The notes: generated by a model not told the origin, from the letters alone. 64,000 nt of DNA from Cinnamomum chago (GCA_038049695.1 CP142451.1:70386001-70450000), one strand, 5' to 3'. Shown: positions 1-12,200, counted from the stretch's first letter. Translations and numbers: made by a program.

Positions 1-476
1 TTTTGGAAACTCATGAAGCTTGGATTTTTGTATGGTATGGTCCAATCAACTCAAAGGAGGCATGGAACCATTTTTGTATGCTCTTGGTAAGAGAAATTTT
101 GACTAAAAGCCATTTTTAGTGCCTAGGTGGTCAAACCTGGCTCATATGGGCTAACCCATGGGACCTTAAGCTTTGAAAGATGGCTTAGATCTCACATGGT
201 GTCGTTTTTGTAGAGAATATCTAAAAATATCTCCTTTGGGTGGAGAATATCTAAAAATTTTTCTCAAGTTTCCTTGATTTTGGGAGAGATTCTCTCAAAA
301 TATCTTTCTTTGGGAGAGAATATCTATCATTCCCTTTCTTTTTGGAGAGAATTTCTCAAGGAATCTTTGTTTTGGGAGAGAATATCCCAAGTTTCCTTTT
401 CTTTTGGGAAGGTTGCCAATTTTTAGCACTTACCTCCTTACTTTTCTCCTCTTTCCTCTTTTGGTTTGCTCTCTTC

Positions 477-484
477 TATAAAAG
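477..484 (+). promoter_or_regulatory. Candidate TATA box for the opposite-strand gene
   Basis: TATAAAAG lies in a pyrimidine-rich context about 1.2 kb upstream of the PMD reading frame, with no other ORF between. The 5' untranslated part would be long and CT/T-rich. A TTTGCAG acceptor-like site just inside the frame (near 1,696) leaves room for a 5' intron. 1-476 shows short direct repeats (GGGAGAGAATATCT) and no coding. Confidence 0.5.
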
Positions 485-609
485 CAAGGGAGGTGGGATC
501 TCTTGCTCCTATTGCTTTCTTTTTGCAAAAGTCTTCAAGAGAGCTCCAAGACCTTCTTTTCTTCAAAGATCTTCAAGCTTTTCTTCTTCTTCCTCCATGG
601 CTTTAAGTA

Positions 610-935
610 AGTTTTTTTTTTTTTTTTTTTTCAAGAAATTGCATGTAGGAGTAGAAAGAAAGTTTCTTTTCCTTTTTTTTTTCCTTTTCTTTTTCTTTTT
701 CTTTTTTTTTTCACGTGTTTCCTTCTCTCTTTTTTTCACATGCTTTTTTTTTTCTTCTCTTCTTTTTTTTTCTTTTTTTTTTTTCTTCTTTCCTTTCTTT
801 TTTTTTTTTTTCTTTTGCTCACGGTTTTTCTTTTTTTTTTTTTTACCGTGTACTGTTTTTTTTTCTCTTTCTTTTTTTTTTTGCACGTTTTCTTTCCTTT
901 TTTTTTTTTTTTTTTTTTTGCTGCTGTACGGCCTG
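610..935 (+). repeat. Poly-T/pyrimidine tract
   Basis: About 325 bp almost purely T and C, with T-runs of 8-22. It lies between the TATA box and the PMD frame. It produces long meaningless frames rich in Phe or Lys. 936-1,300 is AT-rich with further T-runs and no coding. Confidence 0.95.
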
Positions 936-1314
936 GACCGTATAGCCACGTGGCTTGTGGGCCACGGCCTGTGGGCCATGGGCTGCGGGCCAGCCTAGAA
1001 TTTTTTTTTTGAATGAGGTTTTCTCTCTCTCTCTTTTTTTTTTGCTCACCATGATAATGAGGTTTATGCAATCCAAGATGTTCATGCACATACTTTTTTT
1101 TTTATTTTTTTATTTTTATGCATCAAGATAGAAAGTTAGAGTCTCTAGGTTAAGCCAACATGAATTTTGACTTAGACAAAGTTTGATTGGTTTTGACCAA
1201 GTTGGGTTGGAATTGGTCAAACTTTTTGTCAAAGTTTTCCTAGCGTCTAATGCATGATGATTTTTTTTTTATGCATGATTTTTGTAAATTGGATTGGGAG
1301 CATGATGATGCACA

Positions 1315-1490
1315 CCTGAAAATCTTTTGCAAGTCTTGGGATTTGAAGCTGGCAGCAATGTTGAGCTCTTTCCTAGTCTTGCGGGATTTTGAGGAGCTTT
1401 GCAAGTTCTGGAATTTGAAGCTCGCAGCAATGTTGAGATCTTTTCCGATCTTACGGAGATTTGAGAAGACTAACTTGATCTTGCGACAAT
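1315..1490 (+). repeat. Short tandem duplication, about 70-75 bp
   Basis: Two to three diverged units contain TTGAAGCT(G/C)GCAGCAATGTTGAG followed by TTCC(T/G)A(G/T)TCTT. It lies in the presumed 5' untranslated region of the opposite-strand gene. Confidence 0.6.
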
Positions 1491-1664
1491 GTTTGAGTTC
1501 AAGCTTTCTTTGAGAATCCTTCGTTGATTATGAGCTCGTGGTGATATTGAACTCATCTTCAGGCTTCCAATCTTTTTTCGGGGTGTTTCCCTTTTCTTCG
1601 GAATCGCCCCGGAGTTATGCCAAAATTTCGCTAGGATTTTTTTTAGCAAAATTCTGTCATTCTG

Positions 1665-4600
1665 TTGGTTGATTTCTTTCGTTCAATCTTTGCAGGTAGT
1701 TCCTCCAGAACGAACAAGGGTAAGTGCCCTGTTACTGATGTTCCTCGCCAATCTGCTAGATCTTCCAACGCGGCCGTACAGCAGGCCTGGGAGAAGGTCC
1801 AGTATGTGGAGAGAAACTTGGAAGAGTGTGACTCGCTCAACCGAGATGAGATGAGACAGCGACTGATCGCTTTCAAGGATGAGGAGTTCTACAAGATTAT
1901 GGCAAGCAATCGTCCTTGGGTCATGGACGATCGGAGCGTTGTGCCCAAGCCTACCTTTTTCTTTGGTGATGCAGTCCCTGATGACTCGTCATACCAAAGG
2001 AGATGCTTTCAGTTCTTTTACACAGCTGATGGTGAGGAGAGAACCATTTCTACCCGATCGACTTTTGATCGTACTATTTCGATCATGAGTCTTTCTCCCA
2101 CATGCTCTAAGAGAGAAGATCCTCCAAGCTGGGTGAAGAGGACCAGTGTGGTCAAGACCGGGGTTTTTGTTGGCGGTCCTTCTGGTTATGCAGAGAAGTC
2201 GCCTGTCCGTCTGGACATGTTGATGCCGGCCAGCGGCTACCAAGGACCTGATCATCCATCTGTTGATTTGAGACCGGTGGGCCTTGGCATTTTCAGGGGT
2301 GATGGCAGCAATTGGGTGAAGCCTTTTCGACTTCGTGGCCGTTTCAGTGTTGACTCGAGCTGGGAGTCGTGGACTGATCATATCCTGCAAATTGGTGGTG
2401 CCATTCTGAAGGAGGCCGAGATTTTTGATGCGGTTCACGCTTTTAGGCAAACCGTGATTTTCTCCGATGAGGCTTTTATGGCCATGCTGGAGTCCTTCCT
2501 TCCACAAACCAACACCTTCATTGTTACGAATGGTGAGATTGGTTTTTCTTTGAAGGAGCTGAGTGCCATTACCGGGTTGCCCATCCTTGGCAATCTCTAT
2601 GAGGAGTTTATGCCAATCGACAGCGTCCTTGAGGAGCGGTCTGAGGAGTTCAGGCTTTTGTACTTTCAGCTCGTCGCCTTCTACGATTTTTTGAAGGAGA
2701 AGGAGGGCTTGAAAGTCCGGTGCAGCAGTTGGAAGAATTTTGGCTCTTTATTTCCCAACTTCTTTGGCAGTGGAGAATCTTCTGAGAAGAATCTGGCTTC
2801 GAAGAAGATCTCCGTTATGCGAGAAAATCTGAAGGAATTCTAAGCAAGCACAAATGCCATTTGTTCCGACATCGCGCTACGAAGAGATCTCGCTATGTAC
2901 CTCACTTACTGGCTAGGTGAGGCTGTCTTTGCTGGAGGAGATGGGACGCACATCAGGCCGCATTGTATTTTTCCGGCTTGTCAGATGGCATTTGGAGAGC
3001 AGCTAGCTTTGGTGCCGGCTCTTTACTCCTATTTATGTACCAAACTTCAGGTTGCTGCTTTCTTGGTCCGGCTTGGGCTCTCCATGAACAGAGTATTTTC
3101 AGCCCATATTTTCTATTCGTGGTATGTGTACCACTGTCCTGGCTTTCACCGTTTAGGCGCCGCACAGGATGATGACCCTTTCATGATTCGGTTGGCTAGG
3201 GGAAAAGCCGTTTCCGATTCACTTTTGTATGCCCGCTTGAGAATCCGACGATTCAGGGATGTCGAGATTGGGCAATCTTCAGTGAAGCTTTCTCCGGATT
3301 TGCGGAAGAAGGCTTTTGATTTTGGTGTCTCCCGTGATTCCACCAGGGCAGGATCGGGAAGACACTATTCTTTGACCAACGCAGAGAAGAGGTGGCTTTT
3401 AAACATACGTGTTGGCACGATGGTGTACCGCAGACATCTTTTTGTTGACATCCAGCCGTATGTCCCTTCGCGTTTTGCGTTGCAGTTAGGCTTCTCTCAA
3501 GGCGTTGTTGGAGCGCCTTCGAACATGGTGAAGCGTTTTGGAGGTTTGCAGGACGGGAGAAATGCATGGGCTTTCTATAGTGCGGAGGACACTACTGCCA
3601 TGATTTCCTATCCTGAGTTGCCCACTTTCCGGACTGCTGGCTTCACGAAGTGGTTCGTGGAGAGCTTTGCTGTGTACCGAGGGCTTTCCAAGAAGGAGCT
3701 GAATGTCAAGCAATCTCCTGGGAAGGGTCTTAGTAGATCAGATGGCGTCCGTCGAGAGGAAGTTTTGTTCTTCCTTTCTGGAGAGAAGCATAGGATAGGC
3801 TTTCTCGAGGAACAGGATGTCATCAGATCCGGAGCCGCACAAGAGATACCTGTTGAGGTCTTGAGACAGCTCGAGGAGGAGGAAGCGGAGATCGACGCTT
3901 GGATGCAAGCGGAGCAAATGAAGGCTTCCATAGGGTCCACTGGTAGGAGCGGGCCGTCTGGTGAGGAGCCAAATGGAAGTCCTGACTTTGACAATGAGGC
4001 AGGTACTTCAAGTAAACCGGCTCGTAGAAAAAAGAGGAGGAGAGGACAGCGTCGCACTGAGAGACGCCACGAAGACTCTCCTGATCTGGAAGTTCCTCCT
4101 ACCATTGCTGAGGAGATATCAGGAGATGCTGATGAGCCTCCAGAGAAGAGGAGTCGTGAAGAAGAGACCGCCGATGATGGTATGATTCTCCTTCTTTTCC
4201 ATTTCCGCTTCCCTTTTTTTTTTATAAGAGATTTTTTTTGACCTGCTGTTTTCTTTCTTTTGCAGAAGATGAAAACTTGGTGATGCCCGAGGTTCCTGTT
4301 GATGAGGCGGTGATGGATCCAGTTGCGGCATCTGAAGAAGAATTGAGGGACTCTGGGGAGGACCCAGAATCTCCACCTGGTATGAGGATGATTTTTTTTT
4401 TTTTTGAATTTGCTGACACATATTTTTTGTTTTCTTGTCAGTTGACTTGCCAGAGGGCTTTGACTTCGAGCCATCTATGGATATGGCTTTTGACGATGCC
4501 TCAGATGAGCAAATGGAGACAGAAAGTACTCCACCCATCATGGAAGAAGGTATTTCATAGTGATAATCTTGACATTGATTTTTTTTTTGACAAGATCATA

Positions 4601-5571
4601 TTCATACCTTTTCTTGTGTTTTTGCCAGCAGGTTGTGAAGCAACAGGAGAAGTTCCTTCGTCTTCCTCAGGGCCAGAGCAGGAGATGCCAGCAGCCGATC
4701 CAGAAGTAGAGGCTTCTTCTACCAGTCCCGTCACGGCAGAGGCGGGACTTTGTAGTGATATTGCTTTTTCAGTGGCTCCGATTGGAAAGAGCCTTTTGAT
4801 TTCTTCTCCACCACGGCCTGACATGGGCAGTCAGCCAACAGAGCGTGGTGAATCTCCATCCGGACCATCCCTTCAATATGCAAAGAAGGTGTTGAAGAGT
4901 GTACTGAGCTCATGGGTTGAAACTCTCTCTTCTGGCCATTTGGAAGCTGGTTTTGGCATGGTCAAGCATGTACAGGATATCCTTGCTGACAGTGCAGAGG
5001 TCGGTCTGGACATTGCAAGTGCCAAGGCCTTTGTTGATGAAGTCATTGCTTTAGGGACAAATGGACTGAGACCAAGAATTTCCCAAGCGGTGACTTCTTC
5101 AATGAGATGTTTTTGCAGCCATCCGGTAAGATCAAATCTGAAATGGATGAGATCTCACGGGCTCGGAAGCAATTCGTTCGGGAGAGGAACGTTACCGAGT
5201 TGGCTATCATCGAGCTAACACAGGACCTGCGCCGTCTTGATAGGGAGGTCACAGAAGCTAGGCAGCGCCTTGAGCAATTGCAAGAACAAAGTGCTGCCAA
5301 ATGGACTGCCATTGTAGAAGCCCGTGCTAAAGAGGGAACTCTGATTCGCCAAGTTGAAGAAGCCGATAGCAGCCTCCAGAGAAAGACTCAGGAGTATGAG
5401 CAGTGGCAAATTCTCTGGGAAGAGCTTCCTCGTGCCGAAGATGGGTCGCGGCGTTCTGCCGTATTTTATGGCAAGATCTTGAAGAAGCGCGGCCTGGAAG
5501 CTTTAGAGGCTAAGGCCAAGAGTCTGCTTGAGGAGCTGGATCTTTGGTTGAAGACCATGCTAGACTGAGCT
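1665..5571 (+). pseudogene. Opposite-strand gene of Tat copy 1: plant-mobile-domain protein
   Basis: A gene facing gag-pol. The N-terminal half is a plant mobile domain (aminotransferase-like PMD family): WESWTDHILQIGGAILKEA, AMLESFLPQTNTFIV and EIGFSLKELSAITGLPILG, then an LGEAVFAGGDG region. A basic nuclear-localisation-like stretch (RRKKRRRGQRRTERR, near 4,025-4,070) and acidic regions follow, then a C-terminal coiled coil rich in Glu/Arg (5,107-5,568). Three short introns with GT-AG edges look present near 4,180-4,265, 4,380-4,441 and 4,550-4,631. It reads as a fossil with about two breaks. PMD genes on the antisense strand are known in Tat elements; their job is unknown. Related host proteins (MAIN/MAIL) act in the nucleus. 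Confidence 0.85.
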
Positions 5572-5764
5572 CTTGATTTATAACAAACTCTTTTCTTCTT
5601 TTCTCTCTTCTTTTTTTTTGGTACCTCTATGTAAAACATTTTTGGTACTCTATGTACCTTTTACTTAAATTCTTTCTGGTGAAAATAAGCAAAGGTTGGG
5701 TGAGAATGTTTATTTGAGAATTTTGATCAAAAGGTTGTCATTTTGTGAGAATCTTTTGTCAAAA

Positions 5765-6510
5765 GGGTTGTTTTGGCATGAAAGCCAGATTTTGCTGCAA
5801 AAGCCAGGGTTTTTTTTTGTGTGGTTTGAAAGCCGAATTTCGAGATGGCATGAAAGCCGAAATTTGGATTTATGGCATGAGAGCCAAAATTTTGGATGGC
5901 GTGGAAGCCGAAATTTTGAGGTGGCATGAAAGCCGATTTTGGGTTTATGGCATGAGAGCCAAAATTTTGGATGGCGTGGAAGCCGAAATTTTGAGATGGC
6001 ATGAAAGCAGATTTTGGTGGCGTGAAAGCCAAATTTTGGGATGGCATGAGAGCCAAAAAAAAATTGGATGGCATGAAAGCCGAATTTTGAGGTGGCATGA
6101 AAGCCGATTTTTTTGGGGTGGCATGACAGCCGATTTTCGTGGCGTAAAAGCCGATTTTTTTTTAAAATGGCATGAAAGCCGAGTTTGAGATGGCATGGGA
6201 GCCAAAGATTTTTTGTGGCATGAGAGCCAAGATTTGGTTTGTGGCATGAGAGCCGGTTTTGTTTTTGGTGTAAGAACCAGATTTTGTTTTTGGCATGAAA
6301 GTCGAAATTTCTTTTTGGCATGGAAGCCAGATTTTTTGTTTTTGGCATGAAAGCCAGATTTTTTTTTATGAAAACCGAGTTTTGTTTTGTTGGCATGGAA
6401 GCCGAATTTTGATTTTTGGCATGAAAGCCGGATTTTTGATTTTTTGGCGTGAAAGCCGGATTTTTGGCATGGAAGCCGGGATTTTTGGCGTGAAAGCCAG
6501 GTTTTTGGTT
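5765..6510 (+). repeat. Tandem repeat block 1 (GGCATGAAAGCC units)
   Basis: More than twenty imperfect units of about 25-40 bp built on GGCATGAAAGCCGAATTTTG. Each unit holds the near-palindrome GGC(A/G)TGAAAGCC. Read as protein on either strand it gives a meaningless repeat such as FHAKNPGFHAK. A longer 70-bp period is seen at 5,860-6,000. 6,926-7,293 is untranslated sequence conserved in copy 2. Confidence 0.9.
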
Positions 6511-6519
6511 TTCAAAAAT

Positions 6520-6925
6520 GCAAGTATCGACTAAAAGTCGCCTCCCTGCTGAATGGTATTGCAAGTATCGATGGAATGTCGCCTCCTTGCTCATTCGGTT
6601 GCGAGTATCGATGGAATGTCGCCTCCTCGCGGATTTGGGTGCAAGTATCGACTAAGCGTCGCTTCCCTGCTTTTGTCTTCAAAAATTTTGTTTTGTGGGT
6701 ATCGATGGAATGTCGCTTCCCCATGATTTTTGAAGTTTGAGGTTTTTTCGAACCTTTGTTTTTTTTTTTTTTTTGTTTTAAAATTTGGGTTGTGGATATC
6801 AACTGGAACGTTGCGTCTCCACGATTTTTGAAATTTTTGGGTTTTGGAAGTATCGAATGGGGTTCGCATCCTTCCGATTTTGGGTTTTGCAAGTATCGAC
6901 TGAACGTCGCTTCCCTGTGGTTTTT
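6520..6925 (+). repeat. Tandem repeat block 2 downstream of integrase (about 60-bp units)
   Basis: Six to seven imperfect units carry GCAAGTATCGACTAAAAGTC or ...GATGGAATGTCGCCTCC, spaced about 55-75 bp. They lie between integrase and the opposite-strand gene. One end of the same block is preserved in copy 2 (62,190-62,270). Variable tandem repeats here are known in Tat/Ogre elements. Confidence 0.85.
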
Positions 6926-7293
6926 TGAAAAACCATTTTTTTGTTTAAAGACACGAGGGTCGTAAATTTTGACTCAAAACCATTTTGGGGGTAAAAGTCG
7001 GGGTGGACTAGGGCTGAAATCCCTAGGTCCTGATTTTGTTTCAAACCATGAATTTTGGGTTCAAGGATCAAAAATTTTGATCAAGTTTGGGAAGAGGCTC
7101 TTAAACTTGGATTTTTGGATTTGCTTTTTTTTTTAACAATGAAACGATGAAAGAGACATTGTTTTGAGGGTTTTTTTTTTTTAGAAATTTCAACAAGAGG
7201 ATGAAAATTCCAAAAGGAGTGGGTTTGACGAGCAGATACCTAGGAATAGGCTTTGGCCGTGCAGGCGTCGCTCTGACTCGATGGAAGAAGCCT

Positions 7294-9100
7294 TCAAGGG
7301 TAGTACCGCTTCAAGAACTTCCCATTGATGGGCAGCATACATCTGTCACCCTCCATGTTTAGAAGAGCGTATGCGCCGTTGGAGAAGACTTTGTCGATGA
7401 CGAAAGGTCCCTCCCATTTTGGTTCAAATTTGCCTTTGGATTTGTGAGCAAAAACCATAGGTCTTCTTACTGTAAGAACCAAGTCTCCCTTTTTGTAGGC
7501 GCGTTGCCTGACCTTCTTGTCAAAAGATCCTGCCATGCGTGCTTGGTAGAGTTCAATGTTTTGTAGAGCTTCGAGCCGTCTCTCATCGAGATTATCCAGC
7601 TCTTGAAGTCTCAATTTGACATTGCTTTCTTGCGTCATGTCATTTTGTAGAGATACCCTTAAGGAAGGAATTTGAACTTCCAAAGGGACAACAGCTTCGC
7701 ATCCATAGACCAAGGAGAATGGTGTGCTATGGGTTGGTCCTCGAACGGTGGTTCGATAGGCCCACAAAGCTTCAGGCAGTTTGTCGCCCCAATCTCTTTT
7801 GTGACTAGAGACCATTTTCTTGAGGATTTTGCAGAGCGTTTTGTTGAAAGCCTCTGCTAGTCCATTCGCTGCCGGATTGTACGGAGTTGAAGGACAACTT
7901 TGGATTTTGTATTTGTCGCAGAACCTGTATAATCGGTGATCGCGGAACTGTGGTCCGTTATCATGGACGAATCTTTTAGGTATGCCGAAGCGACAAATTA
8001 TATTAGTGCGCAAGAATTGAAGGACTGACGAGGTCTTCATTTCGTTGAGCGCGAATGCTTCTGACCACTTGGAGAAATAATCCGTAGCAGCGAAAATGAA
8101 GCGATGACCTTTGCTTGATGGGGGAGAGATAGGACCTATGATGTCCATACCCCAGGCTTCAAAAGGCCATGAGATTGCTGTAGGATGTAGCCATTCCGGA
8201 GGCATGTGGACATAATCTCCATGAACTTGGCATTGTTGGCAGCGCTTAGCAAATTGCATTGCATCAGCCACCATGGTAGGCCAATAATAACCTAACCTTT
8301 TTATCTGATCGTAGAGCTTAGGCCCAGCCTGATGGGCTCCACAAAGACCAGCATGTACTTCTTTGAGTGTTTCCTCAGCCTCTTGTTGTGACAAGCAGCG
8401 TAGAAGTACTCCATTGTAGGATTTCCTATAAAGCATTTTTGAAGGAATATCCAAATGAAAGTTTGGGGTTCGCCTTTGGATGCTTACCCGCTCTTTTGGA
8501 TCCTCAGGTAGGATTCCGAACATGATGTAATCAATGAACGGATCCCTCCACTCGCCGATCAGAGGTTTAAGGACGGAGATCCGACTTCCAACCACTTGGT
8601 GGCATTCAGCAACTGCTTGATGTGTGTTGAGAGGAGGGAGAATCCTTTTTTGACACACTGTAACTTGCATGTTTTCCCCTTCTTGGATTGCTATAGACGC
8701 AGCAAGTCCAGCCAGGGCATCTGCACGAATGTTTTCACCTCTGAGGATGTGGGTGATGTGACAGATGTCGAACTTTTGTCGAAGCGATTGTGCTTTGTTG
8801 TAGTAAGGCAACAGATCGGGCTTCCTGACTTCAAATTTCTGATTCATCTGGTTGACGATCAGTTGAGAGTCTCCAAAAGTTTCCAGCGTAGTGATGCTGG
8901 ATTCAAGGGCGAGCTCCAATCCTACGATGAGGGCTTGGTACTCAGCTGCATTGTTTGAACATGGTTCCAGTAGCGAGAATGCGTGTGGAATCATGTATTT
9001 GTCGGGACTAACAAAGAGAATGCCAATTCCCGATATTTGATTTCCCTTTTCATTTGTCCTGGTTGCGCCATCGAAGTACATGTGCCAGGAAGCATTTGAT
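7294..9100 (-). pseudogene. Second (archaeal-type) RNase H and integrase, Tat copy 1
   Basis: The second RNase H lies near 8,690-9,095. Its catalytic carboxylates sit in YFDGATRTNEKG, NNAAEYQALIVGLELAL and TFGDSQLIVNQMN. A duplicated RNase H of this kind marks the Tat lineage. The integrase follows with an HHCC zinc finger near 8,240-8,400 (RCQQCQVHGDYVH end) and a DDE core near 7,790-8,160: D in WGMDIIGPI, D in VHDNGPQF, E in AANGLAEAFNKT. The C-terminal beta region has FEPKWEGPFVIDKVF. There is no chromodomain, as expected for Tat. Part of a fossil frame. Confidence 0.93.
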
Positions 9101-9229
9101 AAGGAAGTCTCCACACTGTAGACCGGTTCGTCTGGGAGGTCATCCCTGAGTGGAGAATCTTTAGGCAATGGATGCTCCGCGAGGAAGTCTGCTAGAGCTT
9201 GGCCTTTGATTGCTTTTTATGGTACATAC

Positions 9230-10400
9230 CTAATGTCAAATTGTGACAGGAGGATGGACCATTTTGCCAGTCGGGCATTGAGAGAACCTGCTTTTGTGAC
9301 AAGGACCTTTAGGAGGTTGATCCTCGAAATCAGGTACACTGTGTTGGATAGCAGGTAGTGCCGCAGTTTTAGTACGGCGAACATTACTGCCAAGCATTCT
9401 TTTTCGACTGGAGAGTAGCGATGCTCTGCACCTATCAACATGCGGCTAAGGTAATATAGAGCAGCTTCTTTTCCCTCGTCATTCTTTTGTGCGAGTAGAG
9501 CGCCTAAAGAACAGTCAAGGGGTCTTGTGTACAAGAGGAATGGTTTTCTAGTTGTGGGGGCAGCCAACACTGGTGGTTTAGTCAGGTATGACTTGATGTC
9601 CTGGAACGCGGCTTCACATTCAGCATCCCAGACAAAATCGACACCTTTCTTCATTAACCAAGAGAATGGACGGCACTTCCCTGATAGGTTGGAGATGAAC
9701 CGTCGAATGTATGCCAATCTTCCTTGGAGCCCTTTTAATTGTCTTAGGGTTCTTGGAGATGGCATTTCTAGGATAGCCTTGACTTTGATGGGGTCAAGCT
9801 CTATGCCAGCTTTCCGTACTATGAATCCAAGAAACTTACCCGATGAAACACCGAAGAAGCATTTGAGGGGATTCATTCGCAGTTTGTGTTTGCGAAGTCG
9901 GAGGAAGACTTCTCGAAGATCTTTGAGATGGTCTTCTTTTCTTTTGCTTTTGACGGCGAGGTCATCGACATAACATTCGACCGTCTTGTGCTGCATATCT
10001 TGGAAGATCTTCATCATAGCCCTCTGATATGTAACGCCGGCATTCTTCAGACCGAATGGCATGACAGTGTAGCAATACACGCTAAAAGGGGTTCGAAATG
10101 CTGTGTTTTTTTCATCTTCAGGATGCATCTTTATCTGATTGTAGCCAGAGAAGCCATCCATGAATGTCATTCGCTCGAACCCACAGGTGTTGTCGATCAT
10201 CACCTCCGGTATAGGGAGCGGGAATTCATCTTTTGGGCATGCATTGTTCAGGTCTCTGTAATCAATGCAGACTCTGATTTGCCCATTTTTCTTTGTCACG
10301 GGGACGATGTTGGCCAACCATTCAGGATGCTGTTCCTCACGGATGAAGCCAGCGCTTTTGAGTTTTTGAGCTTCTTGTTCAATTTTGTCCATCACGTCAG
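9230..10400 (-). pseudogene. Reverse transcriptase and RNase H, Tat copy 1
   Basis: Reverse transcriptase lies near 9,850-10,390. Motifs seen are VCIDYRDLNNACPKDEFPLP, FMDGFSGYNQIKM, the MPFGLKNAGVTYQRAM block, and the catalytic YVDD in VECYVDDLAVKS (about 9,961-9,981). The connection and gypsy-type RNase H follow to about 9,240. The ACPKD(E/S)FPLP variant is a signature of the Tat/Athila branch. Part of a fossil frame. Confidence 0.92.
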
Positions 10401-11149
10401 GACGGAACCTTCTTTGGCCTTGTTTGATAGGCTTGATATCTTTTTGAAGATTGAGTTTGTGGACTGCTATTTTGGGGTCTAAGCCAGGCATCTCAGCGTA
10501 AGACCATGCAAAACAATCAACGAACTCATGAAGAAACGCGATATACTCGGGTAACTCATCATCCTTTATATTCTTGCTTATGAATATAGAACGTGGGTTA
10601 TCAGGTGTTCCCAAGTCTATCTTTTGAACAGAATCTTCAGTTGGAAGGTTTGAAGTTGGTTCCTCCACAATATTTTCGGAGGCTTCCAGCCCAACAAAGC
10701 CTTCTGGAGTTCCAAAGGTATCTACAGACCATGGCTCTGCTTTTGTCCATGGGTCTTCTTGATTGGTACTTTTCTCAAGATTTGCTATGAGATGGTCCCA
10801 ATCACCTGTTGAAACTAGGTTGAAGTAGGGCACTTCTTTTGGAGATGATGGTTCTTCTGGGCTAGAAAATCGTGTATCCGTATCATCGGTCAATTCCTCT
10901 TCATCATCCGAGAAATCATACCAATTGGGTGAGCTTCCTAAATCTTCGACGGGTGACTCTTCAAAGAGATATCCGGGGAGATCGATGTCTTCATTAATAT
11001 GAGATGTTGAGGCTTGGTCGGCAAGACGACTTTACAGCCTTTGTGTCAACTGTCTCAAGGGAGCGTCGGGATCATACCCCAGCCCATGTGAAGACTTTTC
11101 TATGTGGCGGTGGGGTTTCCAACCTTCTAGTTGACTTTTGGTCAGGGTT

Positions 11150-12200
11150 GGTTCCAATGGCGTGATAATACCACGGCCACCTCCCAAACCGATTGGGTTC
11201 TGAGCGTCGTAGCCCATTTTCTTCATGATAGCTTGTGCCATTGGACTATACAGGGATAGTTGAGGCATACCTTCATTTTGGAAAGGTTCAAGCGAAGAAT
11301 TTGATGAAGAAACTCCCGCTTTATGGAAGAAGATTGGCTTTTCTTCTGCTGATGTTGCTGGAACAACGAAGGAAGCAGATGCCGGATCTTCTATGTCAAC
11401 GGTTGTCTCCATCGGAGTGAGAACGGGCTGAACTTGTTGATCATCAGCTTGGCTTGACGATGTGTCGTCTTCTGGCTCTGAGTCCGAATCCGTGTCTTGC
11501 AAGATAGACACGAAGGAGACAGCAAACTTGCCCCCAGCCTTTTGTTTTGTCTTCTTTGCTTTGGTGGTGATCACCAGAGGCTTTGAAGACTTGAGGGAGA
11601 CCATGAAGGGAGATTGATTATTCTCTTCGGTTTTGATAAAGGGTTTGTTTTCTTCCGGTGATTGCTGAGGAGCCTTGCCTTTGTCTTTCTGGAGATTTTC
11701 GGCAAAGGGTGTTGTTTCTTCCTCCCTTTCTTCTTTTTCATCTTTGTACATCTGAGCATCTGCGAAATAGACTTCTTTGCCTTTGAAGGGCTTTTTGTCT
11801 GCAAACACTCGATGTATCAAGCCGTCATTGCCAACGAACTTGATGCACTGATGTAAAGTCGAAGGGACAACACCATTCTCGTGTATCCAGGGGCGTCCGA
11901 GAAGGATGTTATAGCATGAAGGGGTCTTTATTGCATAGACAGTGACCTCGGAGATAAGATCACTGATTTGCAACTTGAACCTGATTTTGCCGATCGGCCT
12001 TTGAGCGCTGCCATCATATCCAAAGATGGACACAGACGTGTGGCTCAGCTTGCTAGGCGGAATGCCCAGTTCTTCGAGTGCCGAAGTGGAGATGAGGTTG
12101 AGTGCAGAACCTGGATCGATCTGGATTCTGCGTACTGGCACCTCTTTGATGTACCCGGTGAAGTACAGGGGTCGGTTGTGCTTTGTCTCGCCTAGCAGGA
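11150..12200 (-). pseudogene. Aspartic protease and G-patch-like region, Tat copy 1
   Basis: The protease core lies near 11,840-12,190. It has the active-site run IDPGSALNLIS (a D-P-G form of the D-[ST]-G motif) and the later NILLGRPWIHE, the ILGRPWL-like motif of Tat proteases. Downstream, near 11,160-11,250, AIMKKMGYDAQNPIGLGG followed by RGI resembles a G-patch, a glycine-rich RNA-binding motif also found after the protease of some retroviruses. Part of one fossil gag-pol frame. In Tat elements this stretch links gag to reverse transcriptase. Confidence 0.82.

Noticed and set aside
342-998. Open frames of up to 218 codons rich in Phe/Ser or Lys
   Set aside because: They come from the pyrimidine tract. 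No domain or normal composition.
5710-6594. 294-codon minus-strand frame with FHAK/FHAI repeats
   Set aside because: Translation of the GGCATGAAAGCC tandem repeat. It is not conserved in copy 2 and has no start context.
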